A stretch of DNA of 64,000 nucleotides. Origin: Saprospiraceae bacterium (lineage in GTDB: Bacteria > Bacteroidota > Bacteroidia > Chitinophagales > Saprospiraceae). The notes beneath the pieces were generated by a model. That model did no database searches. It was not told the DNA's origin and saw nothing but the letters and a program-made list of their open reading frames with translations. The DNA lies in NCBI GenBank assembly GCA_016711125.1, contig JADJTQ010000006.1, forward strand, positions 310,001-374,000. The letters are read 5' to 3'. Of the stretch, positions 27,382 to 36,744 are shown piece by piece. Each line of letters starts with the position of its first letter. The stretch's first letter is position 1. Position numbers and translations under genes: made by a program.

Positions 27382-28407
27382 ATGGGCCAGACATTACATT
27401 TTGCCATTGTAGGAACAGGCTCGATTGCGGGCCACTTTATTCGGAGTATTCAGGAAATAGATGGTTGCGAAGTAGCCGCCCTTTGTAGTAGTACGCAGCA
27501 GCGTGCATTAGCAGCCCGCGAAAAATATAATATTGAGGCTTACAGCGATTTATCAGTTTTGCTACAACATGAACAGGTCGACATAGTGTGTATCTGCACC
27601 GCAAGTGGTCTTCATCTTCAAGCTGCCGTGATAGCTGCAAATGCCGGTAAGCATATAATTTGTGAAAAACCACTAGAGATAGATACGCAGCGCGTTGACC
27701 AAATGATTCAGGCTTGCGATGATAACCAGGTGAAACTTGGCTGTATTTTCCAGAATCGCTTTAGTGAAGATTTTGTCAAATTGCGTCAAATGGTTGAGAG
27801 TGGCTTGTTGGGGAAAATGGTTGCTATCAATGCGATGATTCCCTGGTATCGTAGCGATAGCTATTATGGAGATAGTCACTGGAGAGGTACTTTAGACGGT
27901 GATGGAGGTGGAGCCTTGATCAATCAGGGTATTCATACGGTAGATCTTTTTCAATTATTGGGTGGACCGGTTGCAGAGGTTTTTGGCAAGGTTCTGACCA
28001 CAACTCACGACATCGAGGGTGAAGACCTTGCAATGGCCGTTGTTACTTTTAAGAGTGGACTCATCGGCCAAATTCAAGCCAGCACCTCGATGTGGCCCGG
28101 ATATCCTGAAAGACTGGAAGTTTATGGTGAAAAGGGAAGTATCATTTTGGAGGGGGGAATCATCAGCCATTTTAATGTGCAAGGGATTGAGCACCAGGTT
28201 GCCGTATCGAGCGGAGACATCAGTGGTTCATCAAATCCAATGGCTATTAGCCATCAGTTGCACCGAAAGCAAATCTTGGATTTTGCCAATGCCGTTCGCA
28301 CAGACACTCAGCCTGTCATCGACGGACGTGAAGGTCGAAAGGCAGTAGCTCTCATCGAAGGCATCTATCGTTCATCCAGATTAGGTCAGCCCGTAATAAT
28401 GGGTTAG
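27382..28407 (+). CDS. Gfo/Idh/MocA-family NAD(P)-dependent sugar dehydrogenase
   Basis: 341 residues, normal family length. N-terminal Rossmann fold FAIVGTGSIAGHFIRSI (about 6-22), the conserved CEKPLE (about 94-99) at the cofactor/active-site edge, and the C-terminal alpha/beta substrate domain with GDSHWRGTLDGDGGGALINQGIHTVDL, where the lysine-histidine region H...D of the family is seen (NQGIHTVDLFQLLGG). Oxidises or reduces sugars, cyclitols or their acids in the cytoplasm. Last gene of the SusCD-ASST set, 81 bp after the unknown exported protein; the expected cytoplasmic partner that handles imported monosaccharide. Confidence 0.9.
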   Translation: MGQTLHFAIVGTGSIAGHFIRSIQEIDGCEVAALCSSTQQRALAAREKYNIEAYSDLSVLLQHEQVDIVCICTASGLHLQAAVIAANAGKHIICEKPLEIDTQRVDQMIQACDDNQVKLGCIFQNRFSEDFVKLRQMVESGLLGKMVAINAMIPWYRSDSYYGDSHWRGTLDGDGGGALINQGIHTVDLFQLLGGPVAEVFGKVLTTTHDIEGEDLAMAVVTFKSGLIGQIQASTSMWPGYPERLEVYGEKGSIILEGGIISHFNVQGIEHQVAVSSGDISGSSNPMAISHQLHRKQILDFANAVRTDTQPVIDGREGRKAVALIEGIYRSSRLGQPVIMG

Positions 28408-28521
28408 GACCCAGGATCGATTGAGGGAACAAAACTTAAAAATTTAGATCATGATGTTCATGTAAAAATATACTGATTAAATTTCGGCATGGACTTATTT
28501 CAATGCAATAGCTCGGATAAA

Positions 28522-28826
28522 ATGCAGAAACTCTTTTTGTGTCTTTTTATTTTGGAGCTGGTCCCACAGGTGCTCACCGGACAATTGTCTCGTCTGTCTG
28601 ATTTTGTTTGCCAGGATATCCAACCTTGGAGACTGTCCATTCGGCCAGCTCAAGAATGGTTTTAAAAAAGGTGAATTTTTCAACCTATGGATTTGAGACT
28701 ACTTCAAGTGGGCAAGCATCATCTGCCGATTGTGATCGATCATTGGCCTGCGGGTCAATATTTTTAGTGGATATCTGCCGGTCAGACAGCAATCACCAGT
28801 CGTTTCAAGTTATAGAGGAACTGTGA
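28522..28826 (+). pseudogene. Remnant of a T9SS-secreted protein: signal peptide and sorting tail only
   Basis: MQKLFLCLFILELVPQVLTGQ at 28522 looks like a signal peptide with 25 further residues before a TAA. About 100 bases on, in one frame, VGKHHLPIVIDHWPAGQYF, then a TAG, then ISAGQTAITSRFKL and a stop reads as the end of a T9SS C-terminal sorting domain (PAGxYFxxIxxGxxxxTxRFxKL). Everything between the secretion signal and the tail is missing. Non-functional, family unknown. Confidence 0.5.
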
Positions 28827-28842
28827 TGTGAATATCTTTTTT

Positions 28843-30410
28843 CTATATAGTTCGGATGATCTCTACTTTTGTTTTTGCCCTTATTTCGTAAAGATCATTT
28901 CTCCGGTCGAGTAGAGGAGTAACTGAGCCGAATTCGCGCTGTTGACTCAATGTGACCAAATCGAGATCAGCCATGACCACCGTTTCACTGTTTGATTCTG
29001 CTTCGGCCATAATTCCATTCATAGGAAATCCCACATCACTGGGGGTCAACACGGCAGCCTGACCGTAATTAATTAAAAAACTACTCACTTGCGGCAGATT
29101 TCCAATATTACCCGACAAAACAACATAAATCATATTTTCAACCGCTCGTGCTTGCGCTGAATATCGGACCCTCATGTACGCTTTTCTTTCGTCCGTACTA
29201 AACGGAACAAAAATAATCTCCACTCCTGCGAGAGTGAGAAGGCGGGCCACCTCCGGAAACTCGATATCGTAACAAACCTGAATGGCAATCCGGGCAAGAC
29301 CAGTGTCAAAGATCTTAATGCCTTGGCCTGGAGCAATACCCCAATGAATACGCTCGCCCGGCGTAATATGAATTTTGTCCTGAGTATAGATGTTTCCGGA
29401 TGGAGTAAATAAATGGGCAACATTGTAAGTAAGGCCATCTCTGATCACGGGATGCGAGCCGGCGATTATAAAAAGTCCCGTTTCCTTAGCTTTTTGTTCA
29501 AAATATTCCAGATACAGGTCAGTCATTTTCGCTAGTTCGGCTACCGCCTGTACGGTGTTTAAATTCTTATCCATCGCCGAAAAAAGCTGGGCAGTAAAGA
29601 GCTCGGGAAATAAAAGAAAGTGACTATGATACTCGTCAGCAGTCTGAATAAAAAATCAGCCTGTTGGGTAAAGTCAGCCCATGATTGAATTCTTCGCATT
29701 TGATATTGGGCAGCACATACCCTTACTTTTCGCACAGGTGCCTTGATAGAAGAGATCGAGATCTTTCTCCGTGTCGCATTGAATTTGGGGTTTTCCATTT
29801 CAAGAAAGGTGGCGAAGTTAAGACTCTCAGCATCTTCGAGATAATCCATGTGCACCCCTTTAATGGCATATCCGGCTTTGATATGAGCGGTTAAGGCCAT
29901 GTCCTTGATTACATTGTCCTGCACTTTCTTAGTGTACTGTTCCGGTGTCATTTTTCCAGCATACTCAACATATCCCGGTAGTCTCCCCCCAGCTACCATG
30001 CGACGAAGGTTAAACCGGGTAAGTAGTTTTTTACGTCCCAGATAAAGTTTACCAGCAATTCCTAAACCCCGCCACTCTGGATGAACGGCAATATCAGCCC
30101 CATAAAGAGTCTCACCAGACGGATTGTGGGTGCTAAACGTTCCTAATCCGGTAATTTCGGCATAGGAATACCACGGTGAATCATCGTCTATTTGTACGAT
30201 TAACGCAGTAGCATATCCCACGGTAGTGCCGTCAACCTCAGCAATCAGCTGTCCCTCAGGAAAGGCCGTAAATTGATAGCGGTAGTTTCGCTCATCACAG
30301 AGATCTTTTCGGGCAAAATTGGGATAGGCAGCCTGTTGAATCTCAACAATTTTTGGGAGATCTTCCTCCTTCCACCTACGAACGGTGACCTTTTTGTTCT
30401 TAGCACTCAT
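28843..30410 (-). CDS. GNAT acetyltransferase fused to carbon-nitrogen hydrolase, single frameshift
   Basis: Reads from MSAKNKKVTVRRWKEEDLPKI (30410) through an N-terminal GNAT domain (EIQQAAYPNF, DIAVHPEWRGLGIAGKLYLGRKKL with the acetyl-CoA loop) into a nitrilase-fold domain: VRVCAAQYQM, LLFPELF with the catalytic Glu, DKIHITPGE with the Lys, and QVCYDIEFPEVARLL with the Cys. The frame breaks in the A6 run at 29650-29655; one more base joins ADF to FIQTADEYHSHFLLFPELF. The open parts are 29559-30500 and 28843-29574. Total about 522 residues, matching the known bifunctional GNAT/amidohydrolase proteins. All catalytic residues are intact, which favours sequence error over decay. Confidence 0.85.
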
Positions 30411-30645
30411 GACTTTATTTTTTGCGGTTTCGGCTATGAAAGTTAGTTCCAAACCCTTAAATGGAGCGCAAAGTGATATGAGAATTTGTCTCTGTCGCAA
30501 ATCTTTTCAACCCAACAAATACTCTAAAATCAAAAACAAAGGAGCCCTGGGCCCTAAAAAAGGGCGGTTCCAGAAAAAAATAGTAGTACATGAGACAAGA
30601 ATACAAGGACTAAAGAGTATTTTCTTCCTAAATGATTATCTGGAA

Positions 30646-31407
30646 TTATTTCAGTTCCAGCAGAACAGGACAATGGTCGGATCCCAAAATTTCATTAAGG
30701 ATGCTGCAATCCATGACCTTTCCAAGTAGCGTTTTACTCGTCAGAAAGTAGTCGATACGCCAACCCACATTTTTGGTCCTTGCATTAAACATGTAACTCC
30801 ACCAACTGTACATGACTTTTTCGGGATATAGATGTCTGAATACATCAACAAAATCATTCTTGATAATTCGTGAAAGACCATCGATCTCCGCTTGGGTATA
30901 GCCAGCCGTTTTATTATAATTGCTTTTTGGATTGGCTAAATCGATCGCCTGATGGGCTACATTTAAGTCACCACAAACAATGACCTGTTTCTTTTTTTCA
31001 TGATTCTTAATAAAAGCAAGGAAGTCCTGGTCCCATTGCTGTCGGTATTCCAATCGTACCAGTCCACGGCCAGAATTAGGTACGTAAACAGTGATCAAAT
31101 AAAAATCATCATATTCGGCAGTGATGATCCTTCCCTCGTTGTCGTGCGCCTGGATACCCATATCATTTTCGACAGACAGGGGAGCAAGCTTAGTAAGGAT
31201 TGCAGTACTAGCATAACCTTTCTGGGTTGCCGAGTTTGCGAAGATTTCATAGCCATCTAAACCATCTAATGCCTCAAGTACTTCGTCCGGTTGTGCCTTG
31301 GTTTCTTGAAGGCAAATAATATCCGGGTCAATCGTATGCATATTTTGGATAAAATCCTTTTTTACGGCTGCCCGTAAGCCGTTGACATTCCAGGAAAGTA
31401 TTTTCAT
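30646..31407 (-). CDS. xth: Exodeoxyribonuclease III
   Basis: 253 residues from MKILSWNVNGLRA; the ATG at 31467 would add 20 residues not found in the family. Endonuclease/exonuclease/phosphatase motifs are all present: SWNVNGLRA (Asn), CLQETKAQ (metal-binding Glu), VYVPNSGRG, VCGDLNVAH (Asp-Asn), YSWWSYM and the terminal GSDHCPV (Asp-His). It removes AP sites and 3' blocking groups in base-excision repair, using Mg2+, in the cytoplasm. Encoded alone on the minus strand. Confidence 0.95.
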   Translation of the reverse strand: MKILSWNVNGLRAAVKKDFIQNMHTIDPDIICLQETKAQPDEVLEALDGLDGYEIFANSATQKGYASTAILTKLAPLSVENDMGIQAHDNEGRIITAEYDDFYLITVYVPNSGRGLVRLEYRQQWDQDFLAFIKNHEKKKQVIVCGDLNVAHQAIDLANPKSNYNKTAGYTQAEIDGLSRIIKNDFVDVFRHLYPEKVMYSWWSYMFNARTKNVGWRIDYFLTSKTLLGKVMDCSILNEILGSDHCPVLLELK

Positions 31408-31617
31408 AAATGCAATTATTACGGTGGCAAGATAATACATTGATCTCCGGTTCAGCATTTTTACCACTGATATTCCAATGACAAACCAGATTTAATCCAG
31501 CAATTAACCAGTGAGAAACTGGTAGGCATGTTCATGATTGACTTAAAAACTGTAAAAAATCAAACACATTATTAAAAAGAGCTATATTTACCCGATTGAT
31601 AAAATCAAAACTACCTG

Positions 31618-33609
31618 ATGAAATTTGGTCTAATTCTTACAACAATAACATTTCTCTTTTTTATAACCAACCTTACCGCCTCGACGTATTATGTGTCTGA
31701 GATGGGAAATGATACCAATCCCGGTACCAATTCAGAGCCATGGGCATCCATACAATTTGCAATAGATTCTGCTTCGGCCGGTGATACAATTGCTATACTG
31801 GCAGGCACTTATTACGAAAGAGTATCCTTTAGCCGATCTGGTGTTGCTGGTATGCCAATCATCTTAAGGAATGCCCCGGGAGCAGCTGCCATCATAGACG
31901 GTACAGGCACGGGTGGTCAAGATGCTTTGATTGAAATTGTGAACCAAAGTTTCATTGAGATTCGAGGTTTGCAACTGACCAACAACATTGGCGCCGATGC
32001 TCAGGGGATTTTGGTAGCGGGAAATTGCCAAGGCATCATCATTAGTAATAATAACATTAGTCAGATTAGTTTTACTTCAAATCCTTCTGCTGAGATAGAA
32101 CCGGATAGTAATGCACAACCGATTATTATCCTGGGATTGGACGCAGATAATGCTATTACAGGGTTGCTTATCGAAGGCAATAATGTACATGATTGCATCA
32201 CCGGATACAGCGAAGGTATAGCTGTCAACGGTAATGTGGATGGGTTTGAGATCGTTAATAACAAAGTCTCCAATATGACCAACATTGGAATCGATATTAT
32301 CGGTGGTGAAGGTACCGCTAGTGCAAATGACCAGGCTCGGAATGGATTGGTTAAAGATAATAATGTGCAAAATTGTGTTTCACCATACGCTACTGCAGCC
32401 GGAATTTATGTAGATGGTGGTGCAGATATTGTCATTGAAAGCAATCTGGTGACCCAATGTCAATGGGGTATTGAAATTGGTTGCGAAAACCCGACTGTTG
32501 AAGCCAGTGGAATCGTGGTTAAAAACAACTTTATTTACGATAATGATGACGCTGCGATTGCAGTGGGTGGATATGACTTTCCTGCCGTTTCCGGCAAGGT
32601 GATCAATACGATCATCAGAAATAACACGGCCCTGGGAAATGATGCAATACCAACCGGACCAGGTGAAATTTCAGGTCAACTGGTGATTACATACACGGAA
32701 AATGTCGAGATTTTCAATAATATTTTCTATAAAACAAATGGTGCAGATCTGATGCTTTTCGCAGAGACTGGTAGTTCTGGTTTGTCACTCCATCATAACC
32801 TGTATTATAGTGCTGATCCGGTAGAGTTTGATTTCATGGGTAATAGCTACACGACTTTAGATGCCTACAAGAGCGGTGCGATGCAAGAAGATAGCTCAAA
32901 GTTTGAAGATCCCTTATTGCAAAGTATATCAGGAGGAGTTAATTTCCATATCTCAAGTAGCAACTCTCCAGTTATTAATGCGGGTGACCCAAATACGATG
33001 ATTTCACCCGGTGAGCTGGATGGCTATGAAGATGATGTACGGATAAACAACGATACCATTGATATTGGCGCGGATGAATTTGGCGACCTGCTACCCGTGA
33101 CCTACCTGAAACCATTCTCTGCCAAACTGGATGGAGGACTGGTTGAATTAAGCTGGCACACGGCTGAAGAAATTGGCAATGACCGATTTGATGTAGAACG
33201 CAGCCCGAATTCGATTGAGTGGGAGACAATCTTGCAGGTACCGGCAAAAGGCAGATCATTTGCTTATCAACAATATGATGCCAGTCCATTGGTGGGAGGT
33301 TCATACTATCGCCTAAAGCAGATCGATCTGGATGGTTCAACCAGTTTTTCAGCAATACGGTATATCGTGGTCAAAGATGCTGAATTAGCCGTTTTCCCCA
33401 ACCCGGCAAAAGACTATTTCCAAATCAACGGCTGGACAAATGAAATAAATCGCGTAAAACTATTCGACGCTTCAGGCCGGATTCAAAAAGAATGGAAACT
33501 GGCGAAGCAAGGTCATATCTTTGACATTGAAACTAGTACACCGGGTTTGTATTTTATTCAATTGTTGGATGGAGGAATAGTAAAAAATTTCAAGTTGTTT
33601 TTAGAGTAA
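31618..33609 (+). CDS. Secreted right-handed beta-helix protein with T9SS sorting domain
   Basis: 663 residues. Signal peptide (MKFGLILTTITFLFFITNLTAS), then YYVSEMGNDTNPGTNSEPWASIQ, the DUF1565-like lead-in to a parallel beta-helix, and about 330 residues of NN-rich coils (GLLIEGNNVHDCI, GFEIVNNKVSNM, ARNGLVKDNNVQNC, ADIVIESNLVTQC, VKNNFIYDNDD). A linker domain VTYLKPFSAKLDGGLVELSWHTAEE of the kind that precedes sorting domains is followed by the T9SS tail from AELAVFPNPAKDYF to KNFKLFLE. Such helices bind or cleave acidic polysaccharides; no catalytic site could be named. A strong terminator follows. Confidence 0.88.
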   Translation: MKFGLILTTITFLFFITNLTASTYYVSEMGNDTNPGTNSEPWASIQFAIDSASAGDTIAILAGTYYERVSFSRSGVAGMPIILRNAPGAAAIIDGTGTGGQDALIEIVNQSFIEIRGLQLTNNIGADAQGILVAGNCQGIIISNNNISQISFTSNPSAEIEPDSNAQPIIILGLDADNAITGLLIEGNNVHDCITGYSEGIAVNGNVDGFEIVNNKVSNMTNIGIDIIGGEGTASANDQARNGLVKDNNVQNCVSPYATAAGIYVDGGADIVIESNLVTQCQWGIEIGCENPTVEASGIVVKNNFIYDNDDAAIAVGGYDFPAVSGKVINTIIRNNTALGNDAIPTGPGEISGQLVITYTENVEIFNNIFYKTNGADLMLFAETGSSGLSLHHNLYYSADPVEFDFMGNSYTTLDAYKSGAMQEDSSKFEDPLLQSISGGVNFHISSSNSPVINAGDPNTMISPGELDGYEDDVRINNDTIDIGADEFGDLLPVTYLKPFSAKLDGGLVELSWHTAEEIGNDRFDVERSPNSIEWETILQVPAKGRSFAYQQYDASPLVGGSYYRLKQIDLDGSTSFSAIRYIVVKDAELAVFPNPAKDYFQINGWTNEINRVKLFDASGRIQKEWKLAKQGHIFDIETSTPGLYFIQLLDGGIVKNFKLFLE

Positions 33610-33636
33610 GATCTCACAATAGAGTTTTTGATTAAG

Positions 33637-33668
33637 AAAGCCACCAGTTCTTTGAGGGTGGCTTTTTT
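33637..33668 (+). terminator. Intrinsic terminator after the beta-helix gene
   Basis: AAAGCCACC ... GGTGGCTTT, a 9-bp stem with an 11-base loop, merging into TTTTTT and CCTTTTTTCC. Located 28 bases after the stop. Confidence 0.85.
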
Positions 33669-33902
33669 CCTTTTTTCCTGTCGCACTTTGATCAAGATAG
33701 GATGAATGTATCAGACGACTTGACGAAATTAGACATATAATGGATCAAGTATCCGCTGGAATTGACCAACGAGGTGAGATAGGGTATGGTATGCCAATTC
33801 TTTGCGATATTTTACCACTTATTTATGACATTTGAATGTGATAATAATTTTGAGAATCAGAATTCTATAATTTTTCGAATTTCCTTAGAAAATCTTGAGA
33901 GT

Positions 33903-36109
33903 ATGAAAACAATTTTTACCATTTTATTAAGTATTCCGCTTTATTTAACCAGCACCGCTCAACAATCGGTGGCACGTCAGTGGAATGAACTATTGCTCGA
34001 TGCCATCCGAGTCGATGTGGGAAGACCCATTGTGCATGCAAGAAATCTATTTCACGTCTCGGCAGTAATGTATGATGCCTGGGCGATTTATGATGATCAG
34101 GCGGATCCATTTTTACTTGGAAAGACCGTAGGTGATTATACTTGCAATTTCGATGGTATCGCAGTGCCTAGCGATGAAATTCTTCGCAAAGCGGCCCAGG
34201 AAGAAACGATCAGTTATGCGACATATCGTCTGCTTAGACATCGTTTTAAGAATTCGCCTGGGGCTGCCATTTCCCTACCAAGATTCGATTCGTTAATGGT
34301 AGCTCTCGGCTACGACACTGCGGTGACGTCTACAGATTACTTGGACGGCACTCCCGCATCATTGGGCAATTACATTGCTTTAAGTTGTATGGAATTTGGT
34401 TTAGTAGATCATGCAGATGAAGACTTTAATTATGATTTTGAAGATAGCTATTATCAACCGTTGAACGCTCCACTAAATCCTGGTCTACCTGGTAATCCGG
34501 ATATAACCGACCTAAACCATTGGCAACCTCTGACCATTAATTCGGCTTCTGCAAGCCGGTTTTTAGGTCCGCAATGGGGAGCGGTAACTCCATTTGCCTT
34601 AACTGAACAGGACCTCACTACCTATGATAAGAATGGAAATATTTATCAAGTATACCATGACCCCGGATTACCACCTGTCATAGACACCACCGGTGCAAAG
34701 ACGGGATTAAATGATTACTATAAGTGGAATTTTGCACTAGTAGCTATATGGTCTGGGCACTTGGATCCTCGTGATTCTGTCATGGTCGATATCTCGCCCG
34801 GTTCTGTTGGGAACCTCACAAGCCTACCAGCATCAGAATCCGAAATGCGTGAGTTTTATAACTTAGTTGAAGGAGGTGTGGTTGATACGGGGTATACAGT
34901 TAATCCAGTCACAGGTCAACCCTATGAGCCCCAGATTGTGCCTTTCGGAGATTTTAGCCGGGTGCTTGCCGAGTTTTGGGCTGATGGACCAAAATCGGAA
35001 ACACCACCTGGACATTGGTTTACCATATTAAACTACGTCAGTGATTATCCGGGTTTTGAAAAAAGGTTTGAAGGCGAAGGTGCTTTATTAGACGATTTGG
35101 AGTGGGATGTAAAGTCTTATTTGATCTTAGGTGCCGCTATGCATGATGTGGCAGTAGCCGTATGGGGCATCAAGTCGTACTATGATTATATCCGTCCGAT
35201 TTCAGCAATCAGAGCCATGGCCGATTTAGGTCAAAGTTCGGATAGTTTTAAATTATCCTATCACTCTGGAGGGCTCCCATTGGTACCTGGTCACATTGAA
35301 GTGGTTGAAGAGGGAGATTCCTTGGCTGGTGACATGAATGAAAATGTCGGTAAAATTAAACTTTATGCATGGAAAGGACCGGATCATATTGCTGACCCGG
35401 AATCTACCTTTGCAGGGGTGGGTTGGATTCTTGCTGAAAATTGGTGGCCATACCAGAGACCTTCGTTTGTGACACCACCATCTGCTGGCTATGTGTCAGG
35501 ACATTCCACATTTTCCAGGGCAGCGGCTGAGGTACTTACTTTACTTACCGGCACGCCTTATTTTCCAGGTGGGATGGGAGTTTTTGATGCACCTAAAAAC
35601 GAATATTTAGTCTTTGAAGACGGACCAAGTGTAGCTGTCGAACTGCAATGGGCTACATACCGTGATGCCTCCGATCAAGCCAGCTTATCACGCCTTTGGG
35701 GAGGAATTCATCCTCCTATCGATGATATACCTGGAAGACAACTAGGAATGAAGATTGGTCCACAGGTATTTTTTAAGGCGCAGGAATTTTTTAGGGGGAA
35801 TCAACATCTACTAAGGGTGGTGCAAAGTACGATCAGGTTGTCTCAGTGATGCAAAACTATCCGAATCCGGTAGCTGGCGAAACAGTTTTCGAATACTCAG
35901 TAAGAACTGCATCGAATATAGTGATTCATATCTATGACCTGAATGGCAGGTTGGTTGAATCACTTCAGGAAGGAAATAAAGTGCCCGGTATTTATTCGCG
36001 TTTGTGGAACAGAAATCAGAGTGGACTTGAAGACGGGACCTATTTTTATAGGCTACAGGCAAAGCAGGGCTTTAGTTTGCCGCGGAAATTGGTATTGGTG
36101 CAGGAATGA
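33903..36109 (+). CDS. Vanadium-dependent haloperoxidase-like protein with T9SS domain, single frameshift
   Basis: The real start is ATG 33903 (signal peptide MKTIFTILLSIPLYLTSTAQQ); the longer frame from 33786 has no support. It has the acid phosphatase/haloperoxidase (PAP2) architecture: ARQWNELLLDAIR, YDYIRPISAIRAM (vanadate/phosphate Arg), GYVSGHSTFSRAAAEVL (core SGH motif) and RLWGGIHPPIDD (second Arg and His). About 650 residues to the first stop at 35849. In the next frame (35846-36109) a complete T9SS tail follows (MQNYPNPVAGETVFEY to LPRKLVLVQE). Adding one G in the G5 run at 35794-35798 joins them as FFRGES...VVSVMQNYPNP. The natural substrate may be a phosphoester or halide/organic; not resolvable here. 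Confidence 0.85.
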
Positions 36110-36148
36110 GCTTTTTGTAATAACCAAGAATTTTATAGTGAGTTATCA

Positions 36149-36175
36149 AATGCCTGTTTCGACAGGCATTTTTTT
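36149..36175 (+). terminator. Intrinsic terminator after the haloperoxidase-like gene
   Basis: AATGCCTGT-TTCG-ACAGGCATT with a 9-bp stem and an extra-stable TTCG loop, followed directly by TTTTT. 40 bases after the T9SS-domain stop, supporting the idea that the tail belongs to the gene. Confidence 0.92.
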
Positions 36176-36219
36176 ATCCTCTGAGCTCGTTGCAAAGTAA
36201 CTACCCCAAAAGGAATGCA

Positions 36220-36609
36220 TTAATTGATTTTAATGGATGTCATACTCAATGATCCTGCCAATAGTTTATCATTGAACATTACAATATTTTCACCTTTTTC
36301 CACCAAACCCAGACAATATATCAATGGGTAGATAATGCTCAGGTGTTGGAATCGCCAATTGGAAAGCCTTATTTTTTGGATGGTCTCGGAGAAGAGGTTG
36401 AAAGTCGCCGTTCAGAATCCAACCGTTAATCAACTCTCTGGCCTCGATGGCCCAGTCATATCCATAATTTTCCCGGTCAAAATTGGCGAAGTCTAAAGGA
36501 TTGCTTTTGGTTGAGGCAATGTTGCGCGATGTTGCGAAACCCCCTGACAAATTCATTCTCTTCGATCGAATTCATTGGACTGCCGTGCCCCAGGAAGTGG
36601 CACTGGCAT
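36220..36609 (-). pseudogene. ygiD: 4,5-DOPA dioxygenase extradiol gene with internal deletion
   Basis: The minus strand keeps both ends of a YgiD-type extradiol dioxygenase. The N-terminal part FLGHGSPMNSIEENEFVRGF (zinc/iron His of GHGSPM) then LPQPKAIL jumps straight to LDFANFDRENYGYDW, then AIEARELINGWILNGDF, AIPTPEHYLP and, after one more shift, LIYCLGLVEKGENIVMF and the typical terminal GSLSMTSIKIN. Roughly 170 central codons with the remaining metal ligands are gone and there are at least three frame changes. The family would open the catechol ring of DOPA-like substrates; this copy cannot. Confidence 0.8.
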
Positions 36610-36744
36610 GCGATCTGTGGGCAAAAGATATTGTGAGTATTTTGAAGGTCATTTCATGTTTTCATTGGTAGGGCCAGCGCGTTTTAAAACATGCTATTTT
36701 GAAAAGTGTCAGTGATTATTGCGCTCTGAACTTGACAGGAGCTA

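Noticed and set aside
33786..33902. Upstream start of the haloperoxidase-like gene
   Set aside because: The first 39 codons have no family similarity and would bury the signal peptide that starts at 33903.
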